Source: a virus. From it: DNA of 56,003 bases. The stretch's first letter is position 1; every line of letters starts with the position of its first letter. Shown piece after piece: positions 40,174-48,922 of this stretch. A program made the translations under genes and the position numbers. The stretch is from positions 1 to 56,003 of the IMG/VR virus record IMGVR_UViG_3300020179_000039. The stretch is one strand, 5' to 3'. Under the pieces are notes generated by a model. The model was not told where the DNA came from and ran no database searches. It saw nothing but the letters and a program-made list of their open reading frames with translations.

Positions 40174-40605
40174 ATGTTGATATTTATACCCGGTGCTGTA
40201 CCCTCGTCCAAAAACAGCAGAATTCGTACAAAATCAGGATTGTTCATTGCTTCTAAAGCAACTCAAACCTGGAGGAAAAACACTATGCAATACTGGAGTT
40301 TTTACAGAAAAGCTTTTGTAGAGCAATGTATAGGAAAATCCCAACCCTTTTTTGTAGGATTCCATTTTGTACGGGGTACTAAGCATCGATGGGACTTTAT
40401 TAATCCATGTCAAACAATCCAAGATGAGATGACTCATCACGGGTGGTTAGCGGATGACTCTGTTGAAGAGATGCTACCACTACCCCTTATGGTAGATGGT
40501 AGTTACTGGTCTTATGACAAGAACCATGCAGGTGTATATATAAAAGTATTGTCTACACCTGAAGAAGCAAATTTTAATTTTTCAAAGACCTCAGTCCATG
40601 TATAA
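40174..40605 (+). CDS. RusA-like Holliday junction resolvase
   Basis: This 143-residue enzyme follows the RusA pattern: IPGAVPSSKNSR at the start, ATQTWRKNTM, then KHRWDFINPCQTIQDEMTHHGWLADDSVEEM (near residues 69-99), which supplies the conserved Asp residues that bind metal (D-x-x-N ... D-x-M ... DD). It would cut branched DNA before packaging. Overlap of eight bases with the RecE-like gene suggests joint expression. Confidence 0.8.
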   Translation: MLIFIPGAVPSSKNSRIRTKSGLFIASKATQTWRKNTMQYWSFYRKAFVEQCIGKSQPFFVGFHFVRGTKHRWDFINPCQTIQDEMTHHGWLADDSVEEMLPLPLMVDGSYWSYDKNHAGVYIKVLSTPEEANFNFSKTSVHV

Positions 40606-41638
40606 ATTTAATTCAGATGCAATCGACGCTGGAACAAGGTTAAGATTAGAAGAAGAGTTTTTCTCTAATCGTTTTACCCTTTCTTATAGCGGTCTTAATA
40701 GATTGCTTTATTCACCACAGCTGTTTTACAATGACTATGTGCTTAAAGGTAAGCAAGAGTCAATTGACAAATATCTGGTAGAAGGTAAACTAATACATTG
40801 TTTATTACTTACTCCCAGTGAATTTGACAAACAATTTGCTATTACACCAAAAGATCTTCCTTCAGATAGCGCAAAAGCACTTTTGCATGCGTTATTTAAC
40901 CATCACACAGAGCTGTCTCAAACAGAAGAATATGATGGTAGAACACAACTGGAAGAATATGGAAATGCAATACTTGATATTTTAGTCGATATGAATCTAC
41001 ACCAGTCTCTTAAAACAGACGCCCAAAGGTTAGAAAAAATCATTATTGATAAAAACATTGAGTATTGGAACTATCTCTTAAATGCAGATGGTCGAAGTAT
41101 TATTGATGACAATCAATTAGACTTTGCTAAACAAGTAGTTGAAACTATTAAAGCAAAATCTAAAATTAATAAGTTAATGGGTTTATCAGTAGATCCTTTT
41201 GATAAAGTTCAAGTTTTAAATGAGTTTTATGTTCACCTTCCGGCTGAGCATTTACCATTTGATCTTAAAGGTTTTATCGACAATCTTGTGATTGATCATA
41301 ATGCTAAAGTAATTCGTATAAACGATTTGAAGAAGTCTTCAAAAGACATACAAAACTTTAAAGACTCAATTGATTATTACCGATATGATCTCCAAGCAGC
41401 AATGTATTATACCTTGATCACTAATACACTAGCTAAAGAATATGGGTATGATGTAGAGTTTCGATTTATTGTAGTAGACTCTTTGATGCAAGTAGCTCCA
41501 TATAAGGTTTCTTACAAAACTATGTTTGAATGGGTCAATAATCTCAACACTAAATTGGAAGAAGCATCTTACCATTTTAACAATAGAGATTTTGACTTAC
41601 CCTACATTTTTGCAGTAAACCACGAAGTAGAGCTATGA
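40598..41638 (+). CDS. RecE-like PD-(D/E)XK exonuclease
   Basis: In this 346-residue nuclease, LSYSGLNRLLYSPQLFYNDYV and VEGKLIHCLLLTPSEF near the start match the helix and E-G-x-x-x-H motif of RecE/DUF3799 exonucleases. The catalytic core is LPFDLKGFIDNLVID (Asp near residue 229) and RINDLKKSSKD (D-x-K near 245), followed by YRYDLQAAMYY. It would resect double-stranded ends for the Sak4-like annealing system. It is the second PD-(D/E)XK nuclease in the window. Confidence 0.8.
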   Translation: MYKFNSDAIDAGTRLRLEEEFFSNRFTLSYSGLNRLLYSPQLFYNDYVLKGKQESIDKYLVEGKLIHCLLLTPSEFDKQFAITPKDLPSDSAKALLHALFNHHTELSQTEEYDGRTQLEEYGNAILDILVDMNLHQSLKTDAQRLEKIIIDKNIEYWNYLLNADGRSIIDDNQLDFAKQVVETIKAKSKINKLMGLSVDPFDKVQVLNEFYVHLPAEHLPFDLKGFIDNLVIDHNAKVIRINDLKKSSKDIQNFKDSIDYYRYDLQAAMYYTLITNTLAKEYGYDVEFRFIVVDSLMQVAPYKVSYKTMFEWVNNLNTKLEEASYHFNNRDFDLPYIFAVNHEVEL

Positions 41639-42204
41639 TTCAAGATCTTTATAAAACGTATTTTCAAAAATCCAAGGTATTTCTCTATCCTCTTATAGGG
41701 ATAAGCAGAAAGGCAGCTTACCGTCCCAGCAATACTTATATTGCCTGGGATGGTAAGTTTAAACCTGAAGACTGCAAGCTTATTGCAGTTTACAAGGTTG
41801 ATGATTCTGATGAGTGGAAACAGTTTCATTTAAATATTCTTTTGAAAAATAGAATGTTTAATTCCTTTTACACTTCAAAAGACTTGACCGAAAATATATA
41901 TGTCTTTGACCTGTTTTATCACAAAGCAGATTACAAGAATATATTAAAAGGTCAATATTCAAAAGTCCAATCGCATCCTAGAGGATTAATACTTAATCAC
42001 TTTGGACATAATACTCCAGAATGGGCATATGTTGAAAGCTTTTTAATACCAAAAAAGCACTTTAAAAGATATGCTGAAATGCTGGGTGTAGACGAAGAAG
42101 ATCTCCAATATGTAGGTGAATTATGTTCCCCACCAGATCTTGATAAAGAAACTTTATCTCTTGAGACAGTTGATTATTTTGGAGAACTTGTAAAAGAAAT
42201 TTAA
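41635..42204 (+). CDS. Unknown protein between RecE-like and PolB genes
   Basis: This 189-residue protein, joined to the RecE-like gene by an ATGA overlap, contains LYPLIGISRKAAYRPSNTYIAWDG and FGHNTPEWAYVESFLIPKKHF. It is aromatic and mixed in structure, with an acidic end. The tight coupling suggests a role in recombination or replication. No family is recognised. Confidence 0.65.
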   Translation: MIQDLYKTYFQKSKVFLYPLIGISRKAAYRPSNTYIAWDGKFKPEDCKLIAVYKVDDSDEWKQFHLNILLKNRMFNSFYTSKDLTENIYVFDLFYHKADYKNILKGQYSKVQSHPRGLILNHFGHNTPEWAYVESFLIPKKHFKRYAEMLGVDEEDLQYVGELCSPPDLDKETLSLETVDYFGELVKEI

Positions 42205-42209
42205 ATTTG
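42177..42209 (+). promoter_or_regulatory. Bacteroidota-type promoter
   Basis: TTTTG (42177-42181), exactly 20 bases, then TAAATTTG (42202-42209), followed by TAGAAC. The start near 42216 lies about 18 bases before the ATG at 42234. It is one of the best matches in the window. Confidence 0.65.
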
Positions 42210-42233
42210 TAGAACTTGTAAAAAACCAATGTC

Positions 42234-42596
42234 ATGGCAGAAAAATCAATGCTTGTAACAACTATGGAATGGAACGGTGTACCGACATTCCGAATGATTC
42301 CTATTAACATCGACTGTCCTTATGTTGATGTAATCTTTGATCCACGTGAAAAAACACTTGCTGTTATCAGTTCAAGTGTAAAAGAAAAACCGCAAATGCT
42401 ACCTAAGTTGAATGATAAGGGTCAGCTAATTCAGGTGCGTGGTACTGATTATGCTCAAGAGCGTCGTATCATGGAAGCATATTACGAGTACTATATCCAA
42501 GACTTATCGGATATTCAAACTTTTGTAAACCACTTTGCAGTAAACCCCGATAATCCTGTTATTAAAACAGCAATCGAAACAGATTATAATAAGTGA
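42234..42596 (+). CDS. Unknown protein upstream of PolB
   Basis: This 120-residue protein begins MAEKSMLVTTMEWNGVPTF. It is strand-rich at first (MIPINIDCPYVDVIFDP, LAVISSS) and helical later. It has its own strong promoter and more optimised codons, so it is probably abundant. A polymerase accessory or DNA-binding role is possible but not shown. Confidence 0.65.
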   Translation: MAEKSMLVTTMEWNGVPTFRMIPINIDCPYVDVIFDPREKTLAVISSSVKEKPQMLPKLNDKGQLIQVRGTDYAQERRIMEAYYEYYIQDLSDIQTFVNHFAVNPDNPVIKTAIETDYNK

Positions 42597-42620
42597 TTAC
42601 AATAGTTTTATCCCGCGTCT

Positions 42621-44588
42621 ATGAATCGTACATTTTGGATAATGGATTATGAGACAATTACTAATTGTTTCATAGCAGTTTTTGAAGCGTATGACCGGGA
42701 TGAACGTAAAGTATTTGTAATCAACCGTGAAAGAAATGACGCAGCAGCATTTATAAAATTTTTAGATGAATGTATTGTAAGCGACAGCTGGCACTTTGGT
42801 TACAATAATATTGCTTTTGACGCCCAGATTACGCAATATATCCTAGTTAACCGTGAAGCTATACTGAAAGGTACAAGTGATGAAGTCACTATGCTAATTT
42901 CTCAGTATGCAGGAGTGGTTATTAATAAGTCTAGGAACAACGAATTCCACGATTTTAGAGAGGAAGACTTTTCTATCAAAGTGATTGACATATTTAAGCT
43001 CAATCACTGGGATAATCCTGCAAAGAGATCTAGCTTAAAGTGGATACAATACTCATTAGACTGGAAAAATGTCCAGGAAATGCCACATAAGCATACAGAA
43101 CCGGTATTAACAAATAAAATACTGGACAATGTTGTGAGTTATTGTATTAATGATGTTGCTTCTACAAAAAACATATTTCATTACAAAGATGAGAATGGTG
43201 TAGAAGTAATGAAAGAACAAATCCGTTTACGATCTGAGCTTAGTAAGCAGTATGGTATTAATCTATACAGTGCTTCAGAGCCTAGAATCAGTAAAGAAAT
43301 GTTCTTACACTTCTTAAGTGAACGTCTTGGTCAGGAAAAACGAACTATCAGAGGTTACAGAACTAGCAGAGATAAAATTAAAATCAGCGATATACTGCTT
43401 CCATACATTGAATTCCATACCCCGGAATTTAAAGCTATGTTTAATTGGTTTAAAAACCTAACAGTAGATATCAGAGAAGATAACAGCTCTGACACAGAAA
43501 GTAAAGGTCCAAAATATACAATGCACTACAAACAAGTAGAAACAGTATATGGTCTCGGCGGATTACACGGTTGTGCTAAATCCGGTATATACGAGGCAAC
43601 AGACGATATGATTCTTGTGACAGCAGATGTTACTTCATTTTATCCTAATCTAGCTATACGCAATAAATGGAGTCCAGCTCATATAAAGAACGACGTGTTC
43701 TGTGAATTATATGAGTGGTTCTTTGAAGAGCGTAAAAAGTATCCTAAAGGTTCTACCCTAAATTATCTTTTTAAGATTATTCTAAACTCCACATATGGTT
43801 TGAGTAAGAATGTTTATTCTTTCTTGTATGACCCCATGTTTACATTTAGAATTACCATCAACGGACAGCTTTTACTGAGTATGTTGTATGAAATGGTTAT
43901 TACTAAAATTCCTAATTCTGTTGCTATTATGCAAAATACAGATGGTTGTGAATTTTTAATACCCAAAGAATATAAAGCAATGTTTGAGCAGATATGCAAA
44001 GATTGGGAAGTAATGACTAATCTTGAATTGGAAGTAGATGAGTACAGAAAGATGATTATATCAGATGTAAACAATTACATCGCGATGTATAAAAAAGAGG
44101 GTAAAGAACCAAAATGTAAAGGTCGTTTTGAGTTTTCTAATCTAGCACTGCACAAAAACAAATCTTATCAGGTAGTACCTAAAGCATTATATGCATATTT
44201 TGTTAAAGGTATAGACCCTAAAGATTATTTAGTATCTAATAAGAATATTTATGATTACTGTGCAGGTGCAAAAATTAAAGGTGACTGGCACTTCGTGGAA
44301 CGAAAAGTCATTGACGGATGCTACATTGAAAATAATTTACAAAATCTTGTAAGATATTACATCAGCAAGCATGGTGTAAAGATTATTAAATGCAGCTCTG
44401 ACGGTAGAGAAATACAATTAGAAAGTGGTAAATGGATGCAATCCATTTTCAATGTATTTGAAGAAAAAGAATGGAATACTTATGATATAGATGAGTCTTT
44501 CTATCTTGACAAAATCTATCGTGAAATAGCAAAAATTGAGGAGTCTAATCCTCTAGTAAATTCTAACAAGCAACTTAGTTTATTTTAA
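42621..44588 (+). CDS. Family B DNA polymerase with proofreading exonuclease
   Basis: In this 655-residue protein the exonuclease domain has Exo I MDYETITN (near residue 8), Exo II HFGYNNIAFDAQ (near 57) and Exo III YCINDVAST (near 174), so proofreading should be intact. The polymerase domain has motif A ADVTSFYPN (near 335), motif B KIILNSTYGLSKN (near 385) and motif C IMQNTDGCEF (near 440). Motif C is NTDG rather than DTDS: the second, metal-binding Asp is kept. It is compact compared with cellular PolB and of the crAss-like type. It replicates the genome. Confidence 0.9.
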   Translation: MNRTFWIMDYETITNCFIAVFEAYDRDERKVFVINRERNDAAAFIKFLDECIVSDSWHFGYNNIAFDAQITQYILVNREAILKGTSDEVTMLISQYAGVVINKSRNNEFHDFREEDFSIKVIDIFKLNHWDNPAKRSSLKWIQYSLDWKNVQEMPHKHTEPVLTNKILDNVVSYCINDVASTKNIFHYKDENGVEVMKEQIRLRSELSKQYGINLYSASEPRISKEMFLHFLSERLGQEKRTIRGYRTSRDKIKISDILLPYIEFHTPEFKAMFNWFKNLTVDIREDNSSDTESKGPKYTMHYKQVETVYGLGGLHGCAKSGIYEATDDMILVTADVTSFYPNLAIRNKWSPAHIKNDVFCELYEWFFEERKKYPKGSTLNYLFKIILNSTYGLSKNVYSFLYDPMFTFRITINGQLLLSMLYEMVITKIPNSVAIMQNTDGCEFLIPKEYKAMFEQICKDWEVMTNLELEVDEYRKMIISDVNNYIAMYKKEGKEPKCKGRFEFSNLALHKNKSYQVVPKALYAYFVKGIDPKDYLVSNKNIYDYCAGAKIKGDWHFVERKVIDGCYIENNLQNLVRYYISKHGVKIIKCSSDGREIQLESGKWMQSIFNVFEEKEWNTYDIDESFYLDKIYREIAKIEESNPLVNSNKQLSLF

Positions 44589-44589
44589 T

Positions 44590-45438
44590 ATGAAAAGAAC
44601 CGTAAACGGATTCGATGCATATAATCGAATCATTACAGCAGAACAACCGGCGCGTACAGATAGTTACACGCCCATTATGCACTCAAATGTAATTAGTCAG
44701 GTCCGGAAAGAAATTGGTAAAGCCGGATTTATTATTACTGCGGAAGACTACCGCAGCACCAATAACGGACAAGTCGCTATTGGTAACTACAGGATTAACT
44801 ATAAGTCTGATCCTGATATTGAACTTACTGCTTCATTTATGAACTCTTACAACAAGCAGTTTGCTTTCCGTTTCACCATTGGTGCTATGGTAAGAGTTTG
44901 CTTAAACGGAATGTTTGTAAGCGACGGTAAGTTTGGTTTCTTTAAACGTGTCCATAAAGGAGACGCTGACATTCTATCTGGTAGTGTGATTAGTGACTAC
45001 TTGAAAAATGCTGATGATTACTGGGGTACTTTAGTTCAAGCAAAAGATGAGTTAAAAGATAAGACTTTGAATAAAGCTGATAAGTATAACTTATTAGGTC
45101 AATTATTCTTTGACGATAAGCTTTTGACAACTCTTCAAATGAATATTGTTCGTAAAGAGATGGAAAAACCATCTTTTGAGTACGGTGTTCATGATGATAC
45201 AGCTTGGGCTTTATACAATCACATAACATTAGCTCTTAAAGAGTCTCATCCAGCTAATTGGATGGATGACCACTATGCAATTCACGATCGTTTTGCAGAG
45301 TATTTAGACTTAAGCAGTCATCGTACAAAGTATATGCATGAGCTTAGTACTGTTGGTGAAACAGAATTAGCTTTTGCCGATACAGATAGATCAGTTATTG
45401 AAATACCAGTTGAAGATTCAACTACTATTTTATTGTAA
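44590..45438 (+). CDS. DUF932-like protein
   Basis: In this 282-residue protein, INYKSDPDIELTASFMNSYNKQFAFRFTIGAMVRVCLNGMFVSDGKFGFFKRVHKGD (near residues 77-133) has the pattern of the DUF932 family of phage and plasmid proteins: a polar sheet, then N-G-M, then HxG. The second half is helical. The function is unknown; some members sit beside replication genes, as here. Codon use suggests high expression. A terminator follows. Confidence 0.65.
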   Translation: MKRTVNGFDAYNRIITAEQPARTDSYTPIMHSNVISQVRKEIGKAGFIITAEDYRSTNNGQVAIGNYRINYKSDPDIELTASFMNSYNKQFAFRFTIGAMVRVCLNGMFVSDGKFGFFKRVHKGDADILSGSVISDYLKNADDYWGTLVQAKDELKDKTLNKADKYNLLGQLFFDDKLLTTLQMNIVRKEMEKPSFEYGVHDDTAWALYNHITLALKESHPANWMDDHYAIHDRFAEYLDLSSHRTKYMHELSTVGETELAFADTDRSVIEIPVEDSTTILL

Positions 45439-45448
45439 ATAATAATTA

Positions 45449-45480
45449 GAGGGGTCCTTGTGACCCCTCATTATTTTTTT
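45449..45480 (+). terminator. Strong intrinsic terminator
   Basis: GAGGGGTC/GACCCCTC hairpin around CTTGT, followed by ATTATTTTTTT. Confidence 0.88.
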
Positions 45481-45484
45481 AATC

Positions 45485-45646
45485 ATGAAAGATGTTATTA
45501 TAGAATCTATTCAATCGTTTTTTTCTAAAAAGAGAAAACACACTTCTTTTTATGTAGTTCGACGCTATTTGAGAATGAAATACAAAATTCAAATTTCAAA
45601 ATCTGCATTGTTATCACGATTTAAATCTTTATGTAAACATGAATAA
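45485..45646 (+). CDS. Small basic protein
   Basis: This 53-residue protein (MKDVIIESIQSFFSKKRKHT...) is strongly basic (VVRRYLRMKYK, SRFKSL). It starts just after the terminator and overlaps the dNMP kinase start by eight bases. Plausible codon use and coupling support it as a real gene. It may bind nucleic acid. Confidence 0.6.
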   Translation: MKDVIIESIQSFFSKKRKHTSFYVVRRYLRMKYKIQISKSALLSRFKSLCKHE

Positions 45647-46361
45647 ATCACCAAACCTTATTGGTATTTCTGGTAAAATTGGTACAGGTAAAGACACAGT
45701 TGCTACATTAATCAACATTATTTGTCGTTATCCTGATTTTTCTACATCAACAATAGAACATTTCTATACTAACAATAATAAGTTCATTGCAAAGATGTGG
45801 GAAATTAAAAAGTTTGCAGGTAAACTAAAGTCTATAGCATCTATACTTACAGGTATTCCTGAGTACAAATTTGAAGACCAAGAGTTTAAAAAAGCATTGC
45901 TAGGACCAGAATGGGGTTCAGTAAGTAAAGACACTCCTTTAAATACTATAGATCCTTTCAGAGATATTGAATTTAATAACTTAATGTCTATACGAGAGTT
46001 TTTACAAAAGCTTGGTACTGATGCTATGCGAAAAGGACTTCATGATAATACCTGGGTTAATGCTCTTTTTAATAGCTACAGTAGTTCTTCCAAATGGATT
46101 GTAACAGACGTAAGATTCCCTAACGAAGCTGTAGCAATTAAATCACGAGGAGGATTACTAATTAGAATGGTAAGAGACAATACTAAAGTAAAATCAGATC
46201 ATGCTTCGGAAACAAGTCTAGATAACTTTGAATTTGACATTTACCTAGTAAACGAAGGTGGTCTTGGAGAACTTGTTGAAAAAGTAAAAGATATTGTCAA
46301 ACTTTACAATTTAAATGTACCAGAGGATGAGTATCATTCTCATAATGAAGGTTTCTTTTAA
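45639..46361 (+). CDS. Deoxynucleoside monophosphate kinase
   Basis: This 240-residue P-loop kinase has GISGKIGTGKDTVA (near residue 5) as Walker A with the GKDT ending typical of phage dNMP kinases such as T4 gp1. It also has LQKLGTDAMRKGLHDNTWVNAL (near 118), VTDVRFPNEAVAI (near 150) and the later LIRMVRDN. It would phosphorylate dNMPs to dNDPs for the dNTP pool, acting with the ribonucleotide reductase and dUTPase genes. An insertion of about 25 residues follows the P-loop. Confidence 0.82.
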   Translation: MNKSPNLIGISGKIGTGKDTVATLINIICRYPDFSTSTIEHFYTNNNKFIAKMWEIKKFAGKLKSIASILTGIPEYKFEDQEFKKALLGPEWGSVSKDTPLNTIDPFRDIEFNNLMSIREFLQKLGTDAMRKGLHDNTWVNALFNSYSSSSKWIVTDVRFPNEAVAIKSRGGLLIRMVRDNTKVKSDHASETSLDNFEFDIYLVNEGGLGELVEKVKDIVKLYNLNVPEDEYHSHNEGFF

Positions 46362-46371
46362 GATTTAAACT

Positions 46372-46683
46372 ATGAAAAAACAAATCTACTACGTCATGGG
46401 TGGATTAAACCAGCATGATATAGAATACGTAATTGAGGTCCCTTATGATGAAGATGTTGTCATCATGAAATATTCTGATTCAACTAACTGGGCAGAGCAT
46501 GTACGTAATACTAAAGTGTTAGAAGCTCTAAATTCAGGTGATGGTTATAAAATCAATTGGAAAAATAAACCCGGTAAAGTTTTAGATTATGCACAGACAG
46601 CAGAGCTTACAATACTACTTAACTTTTTAGATAAGTATGATGGTAAACCCTTAAACTATACTTTTTTAAAAGCTGCAGAATAA
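46372..46683 (+). CDS. Unknown small protein
   Basis: This 103-residue acidic protein begins MKKQIYYVMGGLNQHDIEYV. It is the last gene of the plus replication block and is followed by a bidirectional terminator. No family is recognised. Confidence 0.6.
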   Translation: MKKQIYYVMGGLNQHDIEYVIEVPYDEDVVIMKYSDSTNWAEHVRNTKVLEALNSGDGYKINWKNKPGKVLDYAQTAELTILLNFLDKYDGKPLNYTFLKAAE

Positions 46684-46712
46684 AAAAACCCCTCGATAAT
46701 GAGGGGTTTTCT
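46684..46712. terminator. Bidirectional terminator
   Basis: ACCCCTC/GAGGGGT hairpin around GATAAT, with A-run before and T-run after. It lies between the convergent plus operon and the minus lysis cassette and can serve both strands. Confidence 0.88.
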
Positions 46713-46731
46713 TTATATACTAGTCGCTAAC

Positions 46732-47382
46732 TTAAAGAGATTTAAGCATCTCAATAAGTTTAGGATGAGGGTAAACATCCACTTTATCTTTTCTAACAGA
46801 GTTATGTGTAAAAACACCTGCATCACCTTTTAAAGCTCGCGGTGTAATATCCCAGATATCATCTTTATAGTCAATAGGAATACCGTATTTTTCTTTCCAC
46901 AACAAAAGCAACTCCTTAGTAGACTCAATTTGTGCATCTGTGTAATTGTGAAAATACTTATAACCTTTGAAAGGTTTATCAAGCTGACACACCTGATCAG
47001 CAGGTACTTCTTTATTAACGTAGTTGTAATACTTACCGTCTTTAAGAGTAAGCTGACCCCAGTTACAAATCTCAATACCTATAGAAATCTTATCCAGACT
47101 CTGATAAGGTACTTTATGTTTTGTAAAAATATCTTGCTTGAGACCTAAATGATAAGCCCAAAACTTTGATGAAAATCCTTGTACAATCTGTCCATCTACA
47201 GATAACTTTCCAGGTCCTGATATAGATACACATGTTGCAATTCTTTCAGTGTTTGCAGCCCATCCTTTAAACACAGCTTCACCGCTTGAGTTACCAGCAG
47301 TATGGTGAAGATAAATTTGCTTTTTAGGAAATACATCCTGCATGTATTGACTTGCAGGAAATTCTATCTGCTTGATGTTCAT
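46732..47382 (-). CDS. N-acetylmuramoyl-L-alanine amidase (endolysin)
   Basis: This 216-residue amidase of the Amidase_2/PGRP fold has IYLHHTAGN (first zinc His near residue 26), FWAYHLG (near 74), ISIGIEICNWG (near 100) and FTHNSVRKDKVDVYPHP (near 191), supplying the remaining zinc and catalytic residues. It cleaves the bond between the glycan and the peptide of peptidoglycan to release progeny. There is no signal peptide, so it would need the holin-like proteins encoded next to it. It overlaps the spanin-like gene by four bases. Confidence 0.9.
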   Translation of the reverse strand: MNIKQIEFPASQYMQDVFPKKQIYLHHTAGNSSGEAVFKGWAANTERIATCVSISGPGKLSVDGQIVQGFSSKFWAYHLGLKQDIFTKHKVPYQSLDKISIGIEICNWGQLTLKDGKYYNYVNKEVPADQVCQLDKPFKGYKYFHNYTDAQIESTKELLLLWKEKYGIPIDYKDDIWDITPRALKGDAGVFTHNSVRKDKVDVYPHPKLIEMLKSL

Positions 47383-47987
47383 TTCTTAGATAATTTAAGT
47401 TTCCACTGAGTACCGACACCAAAATAAGGACCTTGTTCAGGAATAATAATCCCGTTTAAATAGTAAATCTTATCGGATTTTGTTTTAAGAGACAGGTTTA
47501 GTTCTGCTCCCAGAGTATTTAAATCGGTGTTTGTAAAGATTCCACCCCCTACGTACACCTGATTGCGTTTTTGGACTACTGTTGTCTTTTCTTTTACAAC
47601 AGGTAAAGTATACTTGTAGTCATAAATTCTGTTTTTTAATGCATTAAATTGAACAGAGTCTACAACAAAGACATACCCTAGAGAATCTAGTTTTAAAGTA
47701 TCAGCATAAATATTTAATGCTGTATGCTCTTTCACAAGGTTCTGGAATTGCTTTTTTAATACCACATAATTAGTGTCAGGTAAATACTTAGTTTCACCTG
47801 GTAGATATGTGGTATCTCTTTTAATTCTAGGTACTTTGCGAACTATCAAAGAGTCTTTAGTAATGTACACAGTATCAATTTCAGTTTTAACACTAACCGG
47901 TTCTGTGACACTTGGTCCTGAGCAGGACCTTTGTAATAGAATAATTAATACTAATACACCTATTACTGCTAAATAAAATTTATTCAT
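47379..47987 (-). CDS. Membrane-anchored periplasmic protein, possible spanin
   Basis: In this 202-residue protein, N-terminal MNKFYLAVIGVLVLIILLQR is a signal-anchor. A polar strand-rich stretch with many T/Y/D residues (about 30-85) and a middle helical part follow. The last ~65 residues alternate as in outer-membrane or beta-sheet proteins (VYVGGGIFTNTDLNTLGAEL ... GPYFGVGTQWKLKL). Position between endolysin and holin-like genes fits a protein joining inner and outer membranes, as a unimolecular spanin does. The Cys after the anchor (RSCSG) lies late for a lipobox. The assignment is inferred. Confidence 0.6.
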   Translation of the reverse strand: MNKFYLAVIGVLVLIILLQRSCSGPSVTEPVSVKTEIDTVYITKDSLIVRKVPRIKRDTTYLPGETKYLPDTNYVVLKKQFQNLVKEHTALNIYADTLKLDSLGYVFVVDSVQFNALKNRIYDYKYTLPVVKEKTTVVQKRNQVYVGGGIFTNTDLNTLGAELNLSLKTKSDKIYYLNGIIIPEQGPYFGVGTQWKLKLSKK

Positions 47988-48002
47988 ATGGTTTTTAATA
48001 AG

Positions 48003-48269
48003 TTATACTTCAGGGTCTTGCTTTTCTTCTTCTTTCTTAATAGGTCTTTTCATAACTTGACCTAGAGTACCAATTCCCAACGCCGCAGCGCATAAAATCA
48101 AAAAACCATCAAATACATACTGATGAATGTTTAAGGTTTTTCCGATTAAACCTGTAACTAGATCAGCAATAAGTACAATAACGCAAGCAGCTAAAGCTAC
48201 TAGACCAACAAAAGTCTTTTCGTTGATGTCATTATCGTCTCTAATTAGCTTTTTGAAAAAGTCAAGCAT
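48003..48269 (-). CDS. Holin-like membrane protein
   Basis: This 88-residue protein, start MLDFFKKLIRDDNDINEKTF, has two membrane helices, about residues 20-42 (FVGLVALAACVIVLIADLVTGL) and 52-70 (VFDGFLILCAAALGIGTLGQ), and a charged C-terminus (KKEEEKQDPEV). Size, topology and position are those of a holin. An in-frame start upstream would overlap the next gene and is not used. Confidence 0.7.
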   Translation of the reverse strand: MLDFFKKLIRDDNDINEKTFVGLVALAACVIVLIADLVTGLIGKTLNIHQYVFDGFLILCAAALGIGTLGQVMKRPIKKEEEKQDPEV

Positions 48270-48270
48270 A

Positions 48271-48579
48271 TTATTTCTTTTTAAAGTCAATCTCATTTTC
48301 AGGCTTAATATAGTAAGTCTGAGATCTTTCGTCTGGGACTTCTTGAGCAGGTCCAACAGGAAATTTACTTGGAGTACTATATAAATAGTTCTTCAGCATC
48401 GATACATCTGATTCCAGCTGTTCAATTTTAACACGATCGGCACTCTCGTTTGTTAGGAGTGTCTTAACGTCAGTACGCATCTCAGTGATATCCCTCCACA
48501 ATAGGATACCAACCAGTCCAATAAGCATTGGACTAGCCCACTCTTTGACAGTGCTGATTACTCTTTCTTTATCTTGCAT
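48271..48579 (-). CDS. Single-pass membrane protein with coiled coil, lysis-associated
   Basis: This 102-residue protein has one membrane helix (SPMLIGLVGILLW, residues 16-28), a coiled coil (MRTDVKTLLTNESADRVKIEQLESDVSML) and a polar tail. Proteins of this shape are found as holin or antiholin partners in lysis cassettes. It is one base from the holin-like gene. Confidence 0.6.
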   Translation of the reverse strand: MQDKERVISTVKEWASPMLIGLVGILLWRDITEMRTDVKTLLTNESADRVKIEQLESDVSMLKNYLYSTPSKFPVGPAQEVPDERSQTYYIKPENEIDFKKK

Positions 48580-48922
48580 GGTAGATTTTAAATAGATTTT
48601 TTAAAAAAACTGATTAATTCTACCACCTCCCTCATATAAAATATACCCAATAGTTTCTATTTCTCCAAGAAATTCGTTTACTTTGTAGACCTTTACCAAG
48701 AATAATTTACCCCTATGATTTCAAAGTACTGTAACAGAAGTATTTGTGGTTTACGCATGAAAAATTCGGAAAAATTCATGCACAAACGAACGAGACTTCT
48801 TGTAGAACTTTGTAAATTATATATGTAACTCCGATTTATTTATTGACCCTTCATGTCCTTCAGTTTCATAGGACGTGGGAGGTCTTTTTGTCTCTATATG
48901 CAACTAACAAAACTCTAAGAAT
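48580..48922. promoter_or_regulatory. Divergent intergenic region between lysis and RNR genes
   Basis: About 340 bases without a gene. It contains TTTGTAGA and CTTGTAGAAC strings like those at promoters elsewhere, an inverted repeat GCATGAA/TTCATGC at 48755-48781, and a G-rich string before TTTTTG near 48877-48890. It should hold promoters for both the minus lysis cassette and the plus RNR operon, but I cannot place either start with confidence. Confidence 0.45.
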
